64,000 bases of DNA from Methanosarcina mazei S-6 (GCF_000970205.1 NZ_CP009512.1:1240001-1304000); one strand, 5' to 3'; counted from the stretch's first letter, positions 18,605 to 28,449 are shown. Translations and numbers: made by a program. The notes: generated from the sequence alone by a model not told the origin.

Positions 18605-19756
18605 ATGGATCTGGAAGATACCCTTCTGATGATGCCTGGTCCCGTATCTGTTGCACCCAGAGTGCTCAGGGCGATGTCAAAACCGATGATCAATCACCGG
18701 AGTGCCGAATTTGCCGGAATTTATACTGATTGCAGGGGAATTCTTGCAGATGTTTTCCAGACAAAAAATGACATCTTCTTACTCAGCGGCTCCGGGACTG
18801 CAGGAATGGAAGCTGCTGTCGGGTCTGTAGCCGGAAGCGGGGACAAAGTCATTGCCATAGAAAACGGAAAATTCGGAGAGCGCTTTAAAGACCTCGCAGC
18901 TCTTTATGCTGAATTAGTGCCGCTGGAATTTGAATGGGGCCTTCCTGTTGACCTCGAAAAGGTTAAGGAGAAGCTCGAAGAAGGGGCAAAAGCCATTACC
19001 CTTGTCCACAATGAGACCTCTGCAGGCATTATGAACCCTGCTGCAGAAATCGGCAAACTTGCTAAAAAATACGATGCCCTTTTTATAATGGACGGTGTAA
19101 CCTCTCTTGGGGGAGATGAAGTCAAAGTCGATGAATGGGGTGTTGACATTGCAATCGTAGGCTCACAGAAATGCTTTGCAGCTCCACCGGGAATGGCAGC
19201 CGTTTCAGTAAGCGAAAAAGCCTTTGAGGCTATGAACTGCATGAAGAAGAGGCTCTACTATAATGACCTCAAAGCATATAAAAAGAGCGGGGACAAACCC
19301 AGGCCGGAAACACCTTACACACCTGCGATTCCTCTTTTCTATGCACTTCAGGAAGCCCTTCACATCGTAAAAGAAGAGGGAATGGAAGCCAGAATCAAAA
19401 GGCACAGGACCCTTTCAGAAGCTGTAAGGGCAGCAGCTGGTGCATTGAATATAGAGATGTTCCCTCAGCTCAATGAGTACAGCCAGTACTCCAACACAAT
19501 CACAGCATTGAAATCCCCTGCAGGGATTGACGGAGAAGATATCAAAAATGATATGAAGAAGCGCGGCGTAATCATCGCTGGCGGGCAGGAACGCTTGAAG
19601 AGCAAGATTTTCAGGATTGGAAACATGGGTAATGTAACTGCAAGGGACGTTCTATCCACTATCCAGCAGCTGGAAATCGTGCTTCATAAGCACGGTTATA
19701 TTGACAGCGTGGGAGCAGGTACTGAAGCTGCAACACGCGTTATTGACAGGCTATGA
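18605..19756 (+). CDS. Class V aminotransferase (alanine-glyoxylate / serine-pyruvate type)
   Basis: 383 residues from the ATG at 18605 with GGAG 11 bp upstream; an in-frame GTG at 18587 is less likely. The fold-type I PLP enzyme begins LMMPGPVSVAPRVLRAMSKP, has LLSGSGTAGMEAAVGS (phosphate cup) and IVGSQKCFAAPPGM with the Schiff-base lysine. The family covers serine-pyruvate, alanine-glyoxylate and phosphoserine-like transamination; the substrate cannot be fixed by eye. It is the first gene of a rightward run into ribC, ribH and a second aminotransferase. Confidence 0.9.
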   Translation: MDLEDTLLMMPGPVSVAPRVLRAMSKPMINHRSAEFAGIYTDCRGILADVFQTKNDIFLLSGSGTAGMEAAVGSVAGSGDKVIAIENGKFGERFKDLAALYAELVPLEFEWGLPVDLEKVKEKLEEGAKAITLVHNETSAGIMNPAAEIGKLAKKYDALFIMDGVTSLGGDEVKVDEWGVDIAIVGSQKCFAAPPGMAAVSVSEKAFEAMNCMKKRLYYNDLKAYKKSGDKPRPETPYTPAIPLFYALQEALHIVKEEGMEARIKRHRTLSEAVRAAAGALNIEMFPQLNEYSQYSNTITALKSPAGIDGEDIKNDMKKRGVIIAGGQERLKSKIFRIGNMGNVTARDVLSTIQQLEIVLHKHGYIDSVGAGTEAATRVIDRL

Positions 19757-19767
19757 GAGGATTTTAA

Positions 19768-20307
<540 letters not shown>

Positions 20308-20356
20308 TGTGACTTTAGTAACTTTAAATTAAAAACAAGACTGGAGACCTTATTCG

Positions 20357-20761
20357 ATGACTATCAGCCTAGGATTTGTTGTAGCTGAATTTAACAGGGA
20401 TCTTACCTATCAGATGGAGCTGCTTGGAAGAGAGCATGCAGAGTTCCTTGGGGCAACAGTTAAAGAGACTATTCTCGTGCCCGGGGTCTTTGATATGCCT
20501 CTTGCAATCAAAAAGCTCTGCCAGAGGGAAGATATTGATGCAGTGGTTACCATAGGGTCGGTAATCGAAGGCGAAACCGACCATGACCAGGTGGTTATGC
20601 AGCATGCCGCAAGAAAGATTATGGATCTTTCCCTTGAGTTCAACAAGCCGGTAACTCTTGGAATCCCCGGCCCGGGTATGACCAGGATGGCCGCACATGA
20701 ACGTGTCGACTATGCCAAAAGGGCTGTCGAAGCTGCGGTAAAGCTGGTGCGGCGGCTGTGA
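20357..20761 (+). CDS. ribH: 6,7-dimethyl-8-ribityllumazine synthase
   Basis: 134 residues. It condenses 5-amino-6-ribitylaminouracil with 3,4-dihydroxybutanone-4-phosphate to lumazine, the last step before ribC. The family features are [51 protein letters not shown] and [20 protein letters not shown]. The short length without N-terminal extension is typical of archaeal RibH, which forms pentamers or icosahedral shells. It shares local sequence with ribC, consistent with their known common ancestry. Confidence 0.95.
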   Translation: MTISLGFVVAEFNRDLTYQMELLGREHAEFLGATVKETILVPGVFDMPLAIKKLCQREDIDAVVTIGSVIEGETDHDQVVMQHAARKIMDLSLEFNKPVTLGIPGPGMTRMAAHERVDYAKRAVEAAVKLVRRL

Positions 20762-20814
20762 AATTCTTTAACGTCTGATAAGCTAGCAAAATGTAATAAA
20801 CCAGGACCATCCCT

Positions 20815-21957
20815 ATGACATCCGCAAGGCTTAAGCGTGTAGAAGAATCCGCAACGATCAGGATCTCCAATATTGCAACCAGAATGATTAAAGAGGGTAC
20901 AGACGTTATCAACTTTAGCCTTGGCGAACCTGATTTCGATACCCCGAAAAATATCTGCGATGCCGCAGCAAAGGCTATGTATGAGGGAAAAACCCATTAT
21001 GCCCCTTCTGCAGGCATTCCGGAACTGAGATCTGCTATTGCCGAAAAACTGAGGACTGAGAACCATCTGGATGTGAGTGAAAAAGATGTGCTGGTCACTC
21101 CGGGTGCAAAGCAGGGGATTTTCGAAATAATGATGGGTTCCCTCGACGACGGGGATCAGGCCCTCCTCTTTGATCCTGCATGGGTAACTTATGATGCCTG
21201 CATCCGTTTTGCAGGGGCAGATACGGTTTGGGTTCCCACAGTTCCTGAGAAAGGTTTCCTGCCTGACAATTTTGCCGAATACATAAATGATAAAACAAAA
21301 CTCATTGTTGTAAACAGCCCCGGCAACCCGACAGGCGGCGTATTCGGGAAAAAGACCCTTCAGTGCATTGCCGATATAGCAATTGACCATGACCTTCTGG
21401 TAGTCTCGGACGAGATCTATGAGAAAATCATCTATGACAGGGAACACATCAGCATCGGCAGCTTCGATGGGATGCAGGAGAGGACCATTACTGTAAACGG
21501 TTTTTCCAAAGCATACGCAATGACCGGCTGGAGGCTCGGATACCTGACAGCCCCTCCTGAGATTTTCAAGCTACTGCAGAAGATCCAGTCGCACTCCGTA
21601 AGCAGCGCTACCACCTTTGTCCAGTACGGCGGGCTTGAAGCCCTTCAGGGACCTCAGGAAGGGGTCAAGGCAATGGTAGACCGCTTTAAAATGCGCAGGG
21701 ACATCCTTATTGACGGGCTGAATAAAATGGGGCTGGAATGCAAGAAGCCGGATGGTGCTTTTTACGCCTTTGCCAATGTAAGCGATTATGGAAACGGGAC
21801 TGAAGTTGCTGAAAAGCTCCTGAAAGAAGCTCATGTGGCAGTAACTCCCGGAATCGCTTTCGGGGCTTCGGGCGAGGACTTTATCCGGATTTCCTATGCA
21901 ACGTCCATCGATAGAATTCGTGAAGCCCTTGACAGGCTTGAAAAAGTGTTTGCATAA
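20815..21957 (+). CDS. Class I/II aminotransferase, aspartate aminotransferase-like
   Basis: 380 residues, PLP fold-type I. Motifs in order: FSLGEPDFDTPKNICDAA, HYAPSAGIPELRSAIAEKL, VNSPGNPTGGVF, VSDEIYEKIIYD, and NGFSKAYAMTGWRLGY, which contains the PLP lysine, then FIRISYATSIDRIREAL near the end with the carboxylate-binding Arg. It is closest in pattern to aspartate or aromatic aminotransferases; exact substrate is open. It lies 53 bp after ribH in the same direction and converges on ribL, whose stop is 24 bp away. Confidence 0.92.
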   Translation: MTSARLKRVEESATIRISNIATRMIKEGTDVINFSLGEPDFDTPKNICDAAAKAMYEGKTHYAPSAGIPELRSAIAEKLRTENHLDVSEKDVLVTPGAKQGIFEIMMGSLDDGDQALLFDPAWVTYDACIRFAGADTVWVPTVPEKGFLPDNFAEYINDKTKLIVVNSPGNPTGGVFGKKTLQCIADIAIDHDLLVVSDEIYEKIIYDREHISIGSFDGMQERTITVNGFSKAYAMTGWRLGYLTAPPEIFKLLQKIQSHSVSSATTFVQYGGLEALQGPQEGVKAMVDRFKMRRDILIDGLNKMGLECKKPDGAFYAFANVSDYGNGTEVAEKLLKEAHVAVTPGIAFGASGEDFIRISYATSIDRIREALDRLEKVFA

Positions 21958-21980
21958 AACAGCAGGCGGTATGGGTAAGT

Positions 21981-22400
21981 TTACCCGTACCGTTTAAGGA
22001 CTTCTTTTATAATTGTGCCGGTACTGCAAAGGGGGCATTCTTTTGAAAGCGGGATCCTTACTACTTTTGCAGGAAGCCCTCTTTTTGTAAGTTCTTTTTC
22101 CAGAATCTCTGTGTCAAAACGCTGGTCATAGCCCAGAGCAATGATATCCGGTTTGATCTCCCTGAGAGGTTCGAACATGTCCTTTTCACTGCCAAGAATG
22201 GCTTTATTTACCGCTTTGAGTGCATCTACCATCTCAAGCCGCTGTTCCTCGGGAATCACTGGTTTCGGCTTATGGGTCACATTGGAATCCCTGGCAATAA
22301 TGACAAAGAGCTCGTCTCCGAGAGCCTTCGCCTGGGCCAGGAAATAAACATGTCCCGGATGGAGAATATCAAAAGTTCCGGTAGCCAATACACGCGTCAA
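21981..22400 (-). CDS. ribL: FAD synthetase, archaeal RibL
   Basis: 139 residues from a TTG at 22400 (MTRVLATGTFDILHPGHVYF); AGGTGATTTA lies just upstream, so the ATG at 22436 is not used. The HxGH nucleotidyltransferase motif (HPGH) is present near residue 14. Archaeal RibL adenylylates FMN to FAD in the cytoplasm and is related to glycerol-3-phosphate cytidylyltransferase. C-terminal cysteines (SKECPLCSTGT) match the redox-sensitive cysteines known in archaeal RibL. The gene converges on the aminotransferase and completes a small riboflavin/FAD neighbourhood with ribC and ribH. Confidence 0.9.
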   Translation of the reverse strand: MTRVLATGTFDILHPGHVYFLAQAKALGDELFVIIARDSNVTHKPKPVIPEEQRLEMVDALKAVNKAILGSEKDMFEPLREIKPDIIALGYDQRFDTEILEKELTKRGLPAKVVRIPLSKECPLCSTGTIIKEVLKRYG

Positions 22401-22557
22401 TAAATCACCTGGACTCGGGTAATATCCTGCAAGCATAAGAAACTTACTGAAAATAACTTCATTTCCCTGCAGGTAAGAATTCCATGTTATACAGCTTGTA
22501 GATAATGTGAACAGTCATTGATTTTTCCGAAAATAACCTTAGACCTGATGAACCTCT

Positions 22558-22714
22558 GATTACCGCAAGTAATATATATTGTTTGTAAATATGACTAATA
22601 ATTATTAAATGGAAACCTGACAGCAATAGCCTGAAGCCAGATAATGCAATGTCGGAATTTCCGGGTTATTATAGAGCTGGTTGTTACCCCCGGGATTATC
22701 ACAAGTAATATATA
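22558..22714 (+). promoter_or_regulatory. Duplicated promoter motif before the homocysteine-synthesis operon
   Basis: Two near-identical 21-bp sequences, GATTACCGCAAGTAATATAT (22558 onward) and GATTATCACAAGTAATATAT (22694 onward), lie 136 bp apart. Each ends in an AATATATA TATA box. From the second, transcription would start near 22737, 29 bp before the ATG. The conserved bases upstream of TATA could be BRE plus an operator. They are the only two copies I noticed in the window. Confidence 0.55.
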
Positions 22715-22765
22715 ATTCTGGCAAAAATTACCATCTAGATAAGTTTATAGCAAGAGGAAACCCGT

Positions 22766-24268
22766 ATGGTAAAAAAATCAATTCATGAGATTAATAAAAA
22801 AATTGAAGATGGGAGCGTCAATGTAGTCACAGCCGAAGAAATGGTTGGAATTGTTGAAGACCTCGGCGTGGAAAGTGCTGCGAAAGAAGTGGATGTGGTG
22901 ACAACAGGCACTTTCGGAGCCATGTGCTCATCAGGTTTGATGCTCAATCTGGGTCATTCAGAACCCCCGATTAAAATTCAGAAATTATGGTTCAATAATG
23001 TTGAGGCGTACAGCGGGATTGCTGCTGTTGATGCTTACCTCGGAGCTGCCCAGATATCGGACACACGCGGGATTCAGTATGGAGGAGCGCACGTTATTGA
23101 AGACCTTCTCAGGGGAAAAGAAATCAATGTTCATGCAACTTCCTACGGGACAGACTGCTACCCGAGAAAAGTGCTTGATACGGCGATCACCCTTGAAGAC
23201 TTAAACGAAGCCGTTCTTCTCAACCCCAGGAATGCATACCAGAAATACAACGCTGCAACAAACAGTTCTAAAAGGATCCTGAATACTTATATGGGTGAGC
23301 TTCTCCCCAACTTCGGAAACGTCACTTATTCCGGAGCAGGAGTGCTTTCTCCCCTGTCAAACGACCCGGGCTATGAAACTATAGGGACAGGCACAAGGAT
23401 TTTCCTTGGAGGTGCGCAGGGTTATGTCATAGGCAATGGGACTCAGCATTCCCCATCCGGAAGTTTTGGAACCCTCATGCTTAAAGGGAACCTTAAGGAA
23501 ATGAGCCCTGATTATTTAAGAGCCGCCTCTTTTGCAGGTTACGGGACAACCCTTTACATGGGAATCGGGATTCCTATTCCTATCCTGAATGAAAAGCTTG
23601 CAGCTGCAACTGCAGTACGTGACGAGGACATCACCACCAGTGTGCTTGACTATGCCATCGGAAGCAGGGACAAGCCTGTGGTCAGGCAGGTAAATTATGC
23701 CGAACTCAGATCTGGATCTGTGCAGATTGAAGGAAAGGATGTTCCAACATCTTCCCTTTCAAGCTTCAAGAACGCCAGAAAGATTGCAAACGAGCTGAAG
23801 GAATGGGTAAAACACGGAAAGTTCTTTGTCAGCATGCCTGTGGAAAAGCTTTGCAGTGAAGGCTCGGCAAAGCCCATGAAGCAGACTCAGGCAGTGCCTC
23901 TTGTAAAAGACGTTATGTCCGATTTCATTGTCACTATCAAAAAGGATCAGACTGTCCAGGACGCTGCAAAGAAAATCTGGGAGAACTCTTTCAACCACCT
24001 TGCAGTAGTTTCGGATACCGGTGAACTTGTAGGGATCCTCACAGCCTGGGATATCTCAAAGGCAGTCGCGGAAAACATTTTCGATTCCGTAGAAAGCGTT
24101 ATGACGAAAAAGGTCCTTACCTGCGCCCCTAACGAACCTGTGGACCTTGCAGCCCGCAGGCTTGACCGCTACGGAGTTTCAGCAATGCCGGTGATTGATG
24201 CGCAGAAGAAAGTACTCGGGATTATCACAAGCGACAATATAAGCAAGCTCTTTGCAAGGAGGTACTGA
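22766..24268 (+). CDS. Aspartate-semialdehyde sulfurtransferase subunit, DUF39 with CBS pair
   Basis: 500 residues. Residues 1-365 are the COG1900/DUF39 domain, with LGHSEPPIKIQKLWFNN, the conserved cysteine in ATSYGTDCYPRKV and FLGGAQGYVIGNGTQHSPSG. Residues 380-500 are two CBS repeats (VKDVMSDFIVTIKKDQTV, ESVMTKKVLTCAPNEP). The M. acetivorans homologue MA1821 works with the ferredoxin MA1822 to turn aspartate semialdehyde into homocysteine using sulfide. The next gene, 2 bp away, is that ferredoxin. CBS domains may sense adenosyl compounds. A duplicated promoter motif lies upstream. Confidence 0.92.
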   Translation: MVKKSIHEINKKIEDGSVNVVTAEEMVGIVEDLGVESAAKEVDVVTTGTFGAMCSSGLMLNLGHSEPPIKIQKLWFNNVEAYSGIAAVDAYLGAAQISDTRGIQYGGAHVIEDLLRGKEINVHATSYGTDCYPRKVLDTAITLEDLNEAVLLNPRNAYQKYNAATNSSKRILNTYMGELLPNFGNVTYSGAGVLSPLSNDPGYETIGTGTRIFLGGAQGYVIGNGTQHSPSGSFGTLMLKGNLKEMSPDYLRAASFAGYGTTLYMGIGIPIPILNEKLAAATAVRDEDITTSVLDYAIGSRDKPVVRQVNYAELRSGSVQIEGKDVPTSSLSSFKNARKIANELKEWVKHGKFFVSMPVEKLCSEGSAKPMKQTQAVPLVKDVMSDFIVTIKKDQTVQDAAKKIWENSFNHLAVVSDTGELVGILTAWDISKAVAENIFDSVESVMTKKVLTCAPNEPVDLAARRLDRYGVSAMPVIDAQKKVLGIITSDNISKLFARRY

Positions 24269-24270
24269 GC

Positions 24271-24657
24271 ATGAAAATAAAGATCTGCATCCCCACGGAA
24301 AGGATACATAACCCAATTATCTCCGAGTCCATCATAGAAACAGGGATCCTGCTTAATATTATGGTCGCAAACATTGACTCAACTTACGGAGAACTCATTG
24401 CAGACGTTAAAGATTCCAGGTTCGATAAAATTAAAAATGCTCTCGAGTCGAGAGGGGCAATCGTTGCAATTCTTGACCGGCCCATCCACAGGGACGAGGA
24501 AGAATGTGTTGAATGCGGAGCCTGCATTTCTGTCTGCCCTATGAATGTTTATGCCTTTGATGAGGACTGGAGCCTCTGCGTGGACGAAAAGAAATGTATC
24601 CAGTGCGGCATGTGCATCAAGATGTGCCCGCACGGGGCTTTAAAGCTGGGAGAATGA
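24271..24657 (+). CDS. NIL-domain ferredoxin of homocysteine synthesis
   Basis: 128 residues: an N-terminal NIL domain (residues 1-75) and a C-terminal ferredoxin with two CxxCxxCxxxCP motifs (CVECGACISVCP and CIQCGMCIKMCP) for two [4Fe-4S] clusters. It is the electron-transfer partner of the DUF39 protein (MA1822 homologue) and supplies reducing power for sulfide incorporation. Only 2 bp separate the genes, and the ribosome site GGAGGTACTGAGC lies in the end of the upstream gene, so the two are co-translated. A hairpin terminator follows directly. Confidence 0.93.
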   Translation: MKIKICIPTERIHNPIISESIIETGILLNIMVANIDSTYGELIADVKDSRFDKIKNALESRGAIVAILDRPIHRDEEECVECGACISVCPMNVYAFDEDWSLCVDEKKCIQCGMCIKMCPHGALKLGE

Positions 24658-24658
24658 A

Positions 24659-24680
24659 AAACTGAGCCCCAGTTTTTTCA
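24659..24680 (+). terminator. Hairpin terminator after the ferredoxin gene
   Basis: AACTG, loop AGCCC, CAGTT and then TTTTT, starting right after the stop codon. It separates the homocysteine pair from the DUF166 gene. Confidence 0.6.
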
Positions 24681-25132
24681 TTTCTCTCCTTTTCATTTTT
24701 TATTTCCCGTTTATGTCCTTTTTTCTTTTTCTCCTTGTCGTTTCTTTTATTTCCCTCTTTGTGCCTCTTTTTTCCTTTCTCTTTTTTTTTCAGCTTTCTA
24801 TCCAGTTCATAAAATTCAGATAAGGGTATATGAGTGTATACCAATTTCTATTTCGAAACTCCCATTATTTATAGATTGAAACAAATAATTATAATGTACA
24901 GTAAGATGATAACATAGGATGATAACAGGGTAAAGTCATCTCTGCCAGAAGTGTGTGCGGTCTGAAGCATCTTCTTCCAGAACTGCATTTTAAAACTTAT
25001 CAGCGACCTCCTTAAAAACAGGTTTTTTCTCTATATTTTTTTCATTATAGGAGATAAAAAGTGGAGGTAATTTTCACGAAGAAAACGAATTTGTGAAATG
25101 GCTTTGAAATCCTTGAAAGGGGGAATAATACT
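24681..25132. other. Intergenic, no gene seen
   Basis: T-rich to 24800, then AT-rich. GGGGGAATAATACT just before 25133 is the ribosome site of the DUF166 gene. Possible TATA near 25035-25050 (CTATATTTTT). A leftward frame at 24617-24844 is a lysine-rich shadow of T-rich DNA. Confidence 0.5.
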
Positions 25133-25945
25133 ATGAAAATCCTCGTGCTTTATTCAGGCGAACTGGGAAAAAAAGTTATCCAGAATCTGGTGAACTCATC
25201 AAGTTTCTGTGTGTCCTGTGGTGAGCTCTGCAACCACTGTCGTCAGGCAAGGAAATCTTATGCGAACCTGATCGTAGGAATCCATGAGTTTGCAGATGAC
25301 CTTCCGGCATTTATTGAAGAGCCTGCCCAGTATATGCCTCCGAATCTTCCTGAATGTGATCTGATCCTTGCAATAGGCATACACCCCGACCTGTTTGCAG
25401 CCATTCCCGAAGTTGTGCAGAAAACGGGGGCAAAAGCCGTAATTGCACCGTCCGAGGACTCAAAGAAGACTCCTGCCGGCGTCCTTGAGCAGCTCAGAAA
25501 AGAACTCGAAGCCATGGGTATCGAATTTGAGGCTCCAAAACCTTTCTGTGCTCTTGATAAGACCGGAAAGCCGGTAATAGACTCTTTCGTGGACCTCGGT
25601 TTCGGAAGGCCTGTACTGAGGATAGAGATGAGCCCTGACGGAAAAATGTTCATAGGAGCGGGTGTACTCAGGGACGCACCCTGCGGCTCAACCTGGTTTG
25701 TCGCAAAAAAACTCGGCTGGACCGATGTTTCGGGATATAAAGAAACCATCTCAGGCGCCCACCATTCTTACCCCTGCACAGCAAGCATGGACAAAGATCC
25801 CCAGATCGGAGATACCATCCTGCACAAAGCCGGATATATCATCAGGGAGGCTGTGGAAGAAGGCATGGAATGCGCAAAAAAGGAGAAAGAAAAGTTTTCG
25901 ACAGCCTGCAGTGATGAGGCCCAGGCTCTGGCTTTTGAAAATTAA
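25133..25945 (+). CDS. DUF166 family protein
   Basis: 270 residues, start ATG with GGGGGA upstream. The archaeal DUF166 (COG1810) family is recognised by the N-terminal ILVLYSGELGKKVIQNL, a cysteine set CVSCGELCNHCRQ near residues 25-37, PECDLILAIGIHPDL, and RDAPCGSTWFVAKKL with GAHHSYPCTASMDKDP. The many conserved cysteines suggest metal or Fe-S binding. No biochemical function is established that I can name; some databases label it thymidylate-synthase-like, without proof. Its position behind the sulfur-assimilation pair, with a terminator between, is suggestive but not an operon. Confidence 0.82.
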   Translation: MKILVLYSGELGKKVIQNLVNSSSFCVSCGELCNHCRQARKSYANLIVGIHEFADDLPAFIEEPAQYMPPNLPECDLILAIGIHPDLFAAIPEVVQKTGAKAVIAPSEDSKKTPAGVLEQLRKELEAMGIEFEAPKPFCALDKTGKPVIDSFVDLGFGRPVLRIEMSPDGKMFIGAGVLRDAPCGSTWFVAKKLGWTDVSGYKETISGAHHSYPCTASMDKDPQIGDTILHKAGYIIREAVEEGMECAKKEKEKFSTACSDEAQALAFEN

Positions 25946-25958
25946 ACCGGAAACGATG

Positions 25959-25988
25959 AAGGCACTCCTTCCCGTGCCTTCCCTTCTT
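25959..25988 (+). terminator. Hairpin terminator after the DUF166 gene
   Basis: AAGGCAC (25959-25965), loop of 8, GTGCCTT (25974-25980), then CCCTTCTTTT. Confidence 0.6.
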
Positions 25989-26059
25989 TTACCGGGCAAA
26001 AAGCTTCCGGCGAATTAAATAAACATTCACCTGAGTTCTGTATAAAACGTTCACGTGCG

Positions 26060-26785
26060 TCAGGTATAAACGTTCACGTTCGAGATGCCTTTTTCATTTT
26101 TTTCCTGGGAATTAATTTCTTCGCAGGGCTGTACCACCACAAACCCTTCTCCTCTGAAGACCATCTGGGCGGATTCCCCTGTGCTTCTTCCTACAATAGT
26201 TTTCAGGGAGATATCGCTTTTTATTTCCGGCTCCATGTTCCCTGTCCAGGCAACTGTGGCGCCAGGGTCGGTGAATAGAGGGCGCTCTCCGGTCACTCTG
26301 AAGACCAGGGGCTCATTGTGAGTGGTAATGGCGAATACGCCGGTTCCCTCAAGTTTTACATTGTAAATCTCTTTTTCCGTTATCCCTGAAAGCTTTCTAA
26401 TCATCCTGATGTCCCAGCTAATGGAGTCTTCAATGGTGAGGATATCATTGAAGTTTACGCAGATCGAGTTATTTTCAAGTTTCAGAATTGAGACTTTCTT
26501 TCCTCTATCTGCAAGGAAAAGCTTTCCCACCCCTTCGGCTTTTATAAAACTGACACCTTCTCCTGCAAGGGATATTTTTACCTTTCTGCTAATCCCGTGT
26601 TCGAGAGCTTCTTCCCGTGTAAACTTTATGTTTCCGGTATATGCCACCATGGATCCTATCCTGGTCCATACCGCACCTCTAAGATTCGCTCGCAGCAGAT
26701 GGTCCCGTTCAAGTTCAAAATTTTCCTGCCCAGGGGCTCTTTCTCCCATACTTTTGATAAAATCTTCCAATAAGTAGCAGCCCAT
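26060..26785 (-). CDS. AIM24 / TIGR00266-type protein
   Basis: 241 residues; ATG at 26785 has AGAGGT 6 bp upstream. The AIM24 family forms a beta-solenoid of three repeats; seen here are VWTRIGSMVAYTGNIKF, the turn GEGVSFIKAEGVGKLFLAD and VFRGEGFVVVQPCEE. Bacterial and archaeal members are cytosolic with unknown function; the mitochondrial relative shapes cristae. It diverges from the Mth938-like gene across a 202-bp AT-rich spacer. Short AACGTTCAC repeats (26047-26080) follow its 3' end. Confidence 0.85.
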   Translation of the reverse strand: MGCYLLEDFIKSMGERAPGQENFELERDHLLRANLRGAVWTRIGSMVAYTGNIKFTREEALEHGISRKVKISLAGEGVSFIKAEGVGKLFLADRGKKVSILKLENNSICVNFNDILTIEDSISWDIRMIRKLSGITEKEIYNVKLEGTGVFAITTHNEPLVFRVTGERPLFTDPGATVAWTGNMEPEIKSDISLKTIVGRSTGESAQMVFRGEGFVVVQPCEEINSQEKNEKGISNVNVYT

Positions 26786-26987
26786 CTTTTTACCTCTGGG
26801 TATATTTTTATTTTTTTATTATTGTCTAAATGTTTAATAGTTTCCAATAAATATAAATAAGTATTCCTGTGTTTTTTAATCTCAGGCAACCTTAGCAATT
26901 TAAGCAAGCTTCCTGTTATTTATATAATGCAAAACAATTGTATAATGTAAGATCTGGTTTTCCAGTTTTAGTTTCAGGAGGCAAACC

Positions 26988-27350
26988 ATGAAACCAAAGA
27001 TCGACTCCACAAGTTTTGGTTCAATTACTGTAGAAGGAGAGGCTTTTGATTATGATATTATTATCCGGCTTGACGGCAGGGTAGAAAAAAGGGAAAAAAT
27101 GCTTTCGAAAGAAAAGTATGGGACTTCCCATAAGGTCTCTCTTGAAGAAGCCGAACATATTTACGAAGAAGGCACGGAGAAAATCATCATAGGAACCGGG
27201 CAGACGGGTTTTGTGGAACTTTCTGAGGAAGCTGAAGATTTTTTCAGAGGAAAAAGATGCGGGATAGAGCTTTTTCCAACTCCCTGGGCGATTGAACGCT
27301 GGAATGAAATCGAAGGCAGGGTTTCTGCAATATTTCATATAACCTGCTGA
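26988..27350 (+). CDS. Mth938-like domain protein
   Basis: 120 residues, single Mth938/NDUFAF3-type domain (DUF498). It starts MKPKIDSTSFGSITVEG, and has EEGTEKIIIGTGQTGFVELS and CGIELFPTPWAIERWNE as the core. Structures of relatives show a small alpha/beta fold with a conserved cleft; the eukaryotic homologue helps assemble complex I. The archaeal role is unknown. A good GGAGG lies 9 bp before the ATG. Single gene, divergent from AIM24; followed by a T-rich tandem repeat that may terminate transcription. Confidence 0.85.
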   Translation: MKPKIDSTSFGSITVEGEAFDYDIIIRLDGRVEKREKMLSKEKYGTSHKVSLEEAEHIYEEGTEKIIIGTGQTGFVELSEEAEDFFRGKRCGIELFPTPWAIERWNEIEGRVSAIFHITC

Positions 27351-27370
27351 AACAGCTCTGCTTTCAGTTT

Positions 27371-27560
27371 CTCACATTTGTATTTTCAATTTTTTTCGAT
27401 TTTTCCAATTCCTTCTAATTTTTTTAATTCCTTCTAATTTTTCAATTCTTTCTAATTTTTCAATTCTTTCTAATTTTTCAATTCTTTCTAATTTTTTTTA
27501 ATTCTTTCTAATTTTTTTTAATTCTTTCTAATTTTTCGATTCTTCCTAATTTTTTCTAAT
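27371..27560. repeat. T-rich 16-19-bp tandem repeat
   Basis: About ten degenerate copies of AATTCTTTCTAATTTTT fill the space between the convergent Mth938-like and mscS genes. The repeated poly-T runs can act as transcription terminators on the plus strand. Confidence 0.85.
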
Positions 27561-27561
27561 T

Positions 27562-28449
27562 TTATTCGTATGCTCTTATGCCGGAGTTTGCTGTTTGAAT
27601 TTCCATAATCTCTTTTCTTGTTTCCTTTGATTCTTTTATATAAATGTCCATCTGTGGGAAGGGTATTTCAATTCCTTCTCTTCTGTAAGCCTCAAAAATT
27701 CCGGCAGTAAGATAATTCTTTACCGCCATAAGGTCCCCGGTCTTTGCCCATGCCCTGAGCTGCAGATTTACGGAAGAATTCGCAAGCTCTGTAGTAACCA
27801 CTGAGGGTTCCGGGTCCTGAAGTACAGGGGGGTAACCTTTCATAAGGTCCATGGCTATTTTGACAGCTTTTTCAAGGTCTGAATTATAGCTGATTCCCAC
27901 ATCCACTGAAGCTCTTCTTGTTGGCATACGGGTCATGTTGACAATTGAACTCCCCCAGACAAGCTTATTCGGGATTGTTATAAGCTGGTTGTCAGGCGTC
28001 AGGAGTTCAGTTGACATAATTCCTACGGATTTTACTTTTCCCGTCTGCCCGTTTACAGTTACCATTTCTCCGGTGTCAACGGGTCTGATCGCAGCAACCC
28101 ATACCCCGGCTGCTATGTTTGTAAAGGTGTCCTGCATACCAAGCCCAAGGACCAGACCTATAACCGCAGAAAGCCCTACCACGTAACTGTCCACATCAAA
28201 ACCCAGGCTCTTTAAAAATATCAGGACAACCACAACACACAGAAGGATTTTCAGAAAATGCCCAAGAAACTGCGTGGTAAGGGCAGGCAGTTTTGTTTTT
28301 TCGATCCCTCTCCTGAAAATACGCACAAGAAGTTTTACCAGAACAAGCCCGGCAACCAGTAATGCCAGTGAAAAGATCACTCTGGACACTGTTATATCAG
28401 TATACGGAATCACATGTTCTATAATTCCACTGCTTATTACGCCGTCCAT
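27562..28449 (-). CDS. mscS: MscS-type small-conductance mechanosensitive channel
   Basis: 295 residues. Three predicted N-terminal membrane helices (about 15-40, 60-85, 85-115) precede the cytoplasmic beta domain; the pore-helix area GLSAVIGLVLGLGMQDTF is the family hallmark, followed by GVWVAAIRPVDTGEMV and the TIPNKLVWGSSIVN segment. It releases solutes under hypo-osmotic shock. AAGGAGAT lies 6 bp before the ATG. Single gene convergent with the Mth938-like gene. Confidence 0.95.
   Translation of the reverse strand: MDGVISSGIIEHVIPYTDITVSRVIFSLALLVAGLVLVKLLVRIFRRGIEKTKLPALTTQFLGHFLKILLCVVVVLIFLKSLGFDVDSYVVGLSAVIGLVLGLGMQDTFTNIAAGVWVAAIRPVDTGEMVTVNGQTGKVKSVGIMSTELLTPDNQLITIPNKLVWGSSIVNMTRMPTRRASVDVGISYNSDLEKAVKIAMDLMKGYPPVLQDPEPSVVTTELANSSVNLQLRAWAKTGDLMAVKNYLTAGIFEAYRREGIEIPFPQMDIYIKESKETRKEIMEIQTANSGIRAYE

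Noticed and set aside
24617-24844. Lysine-rich leftward frame
   Set aside because: Translation of T-rich terminator-like DNA overlapping the ferredoxin 3' end.
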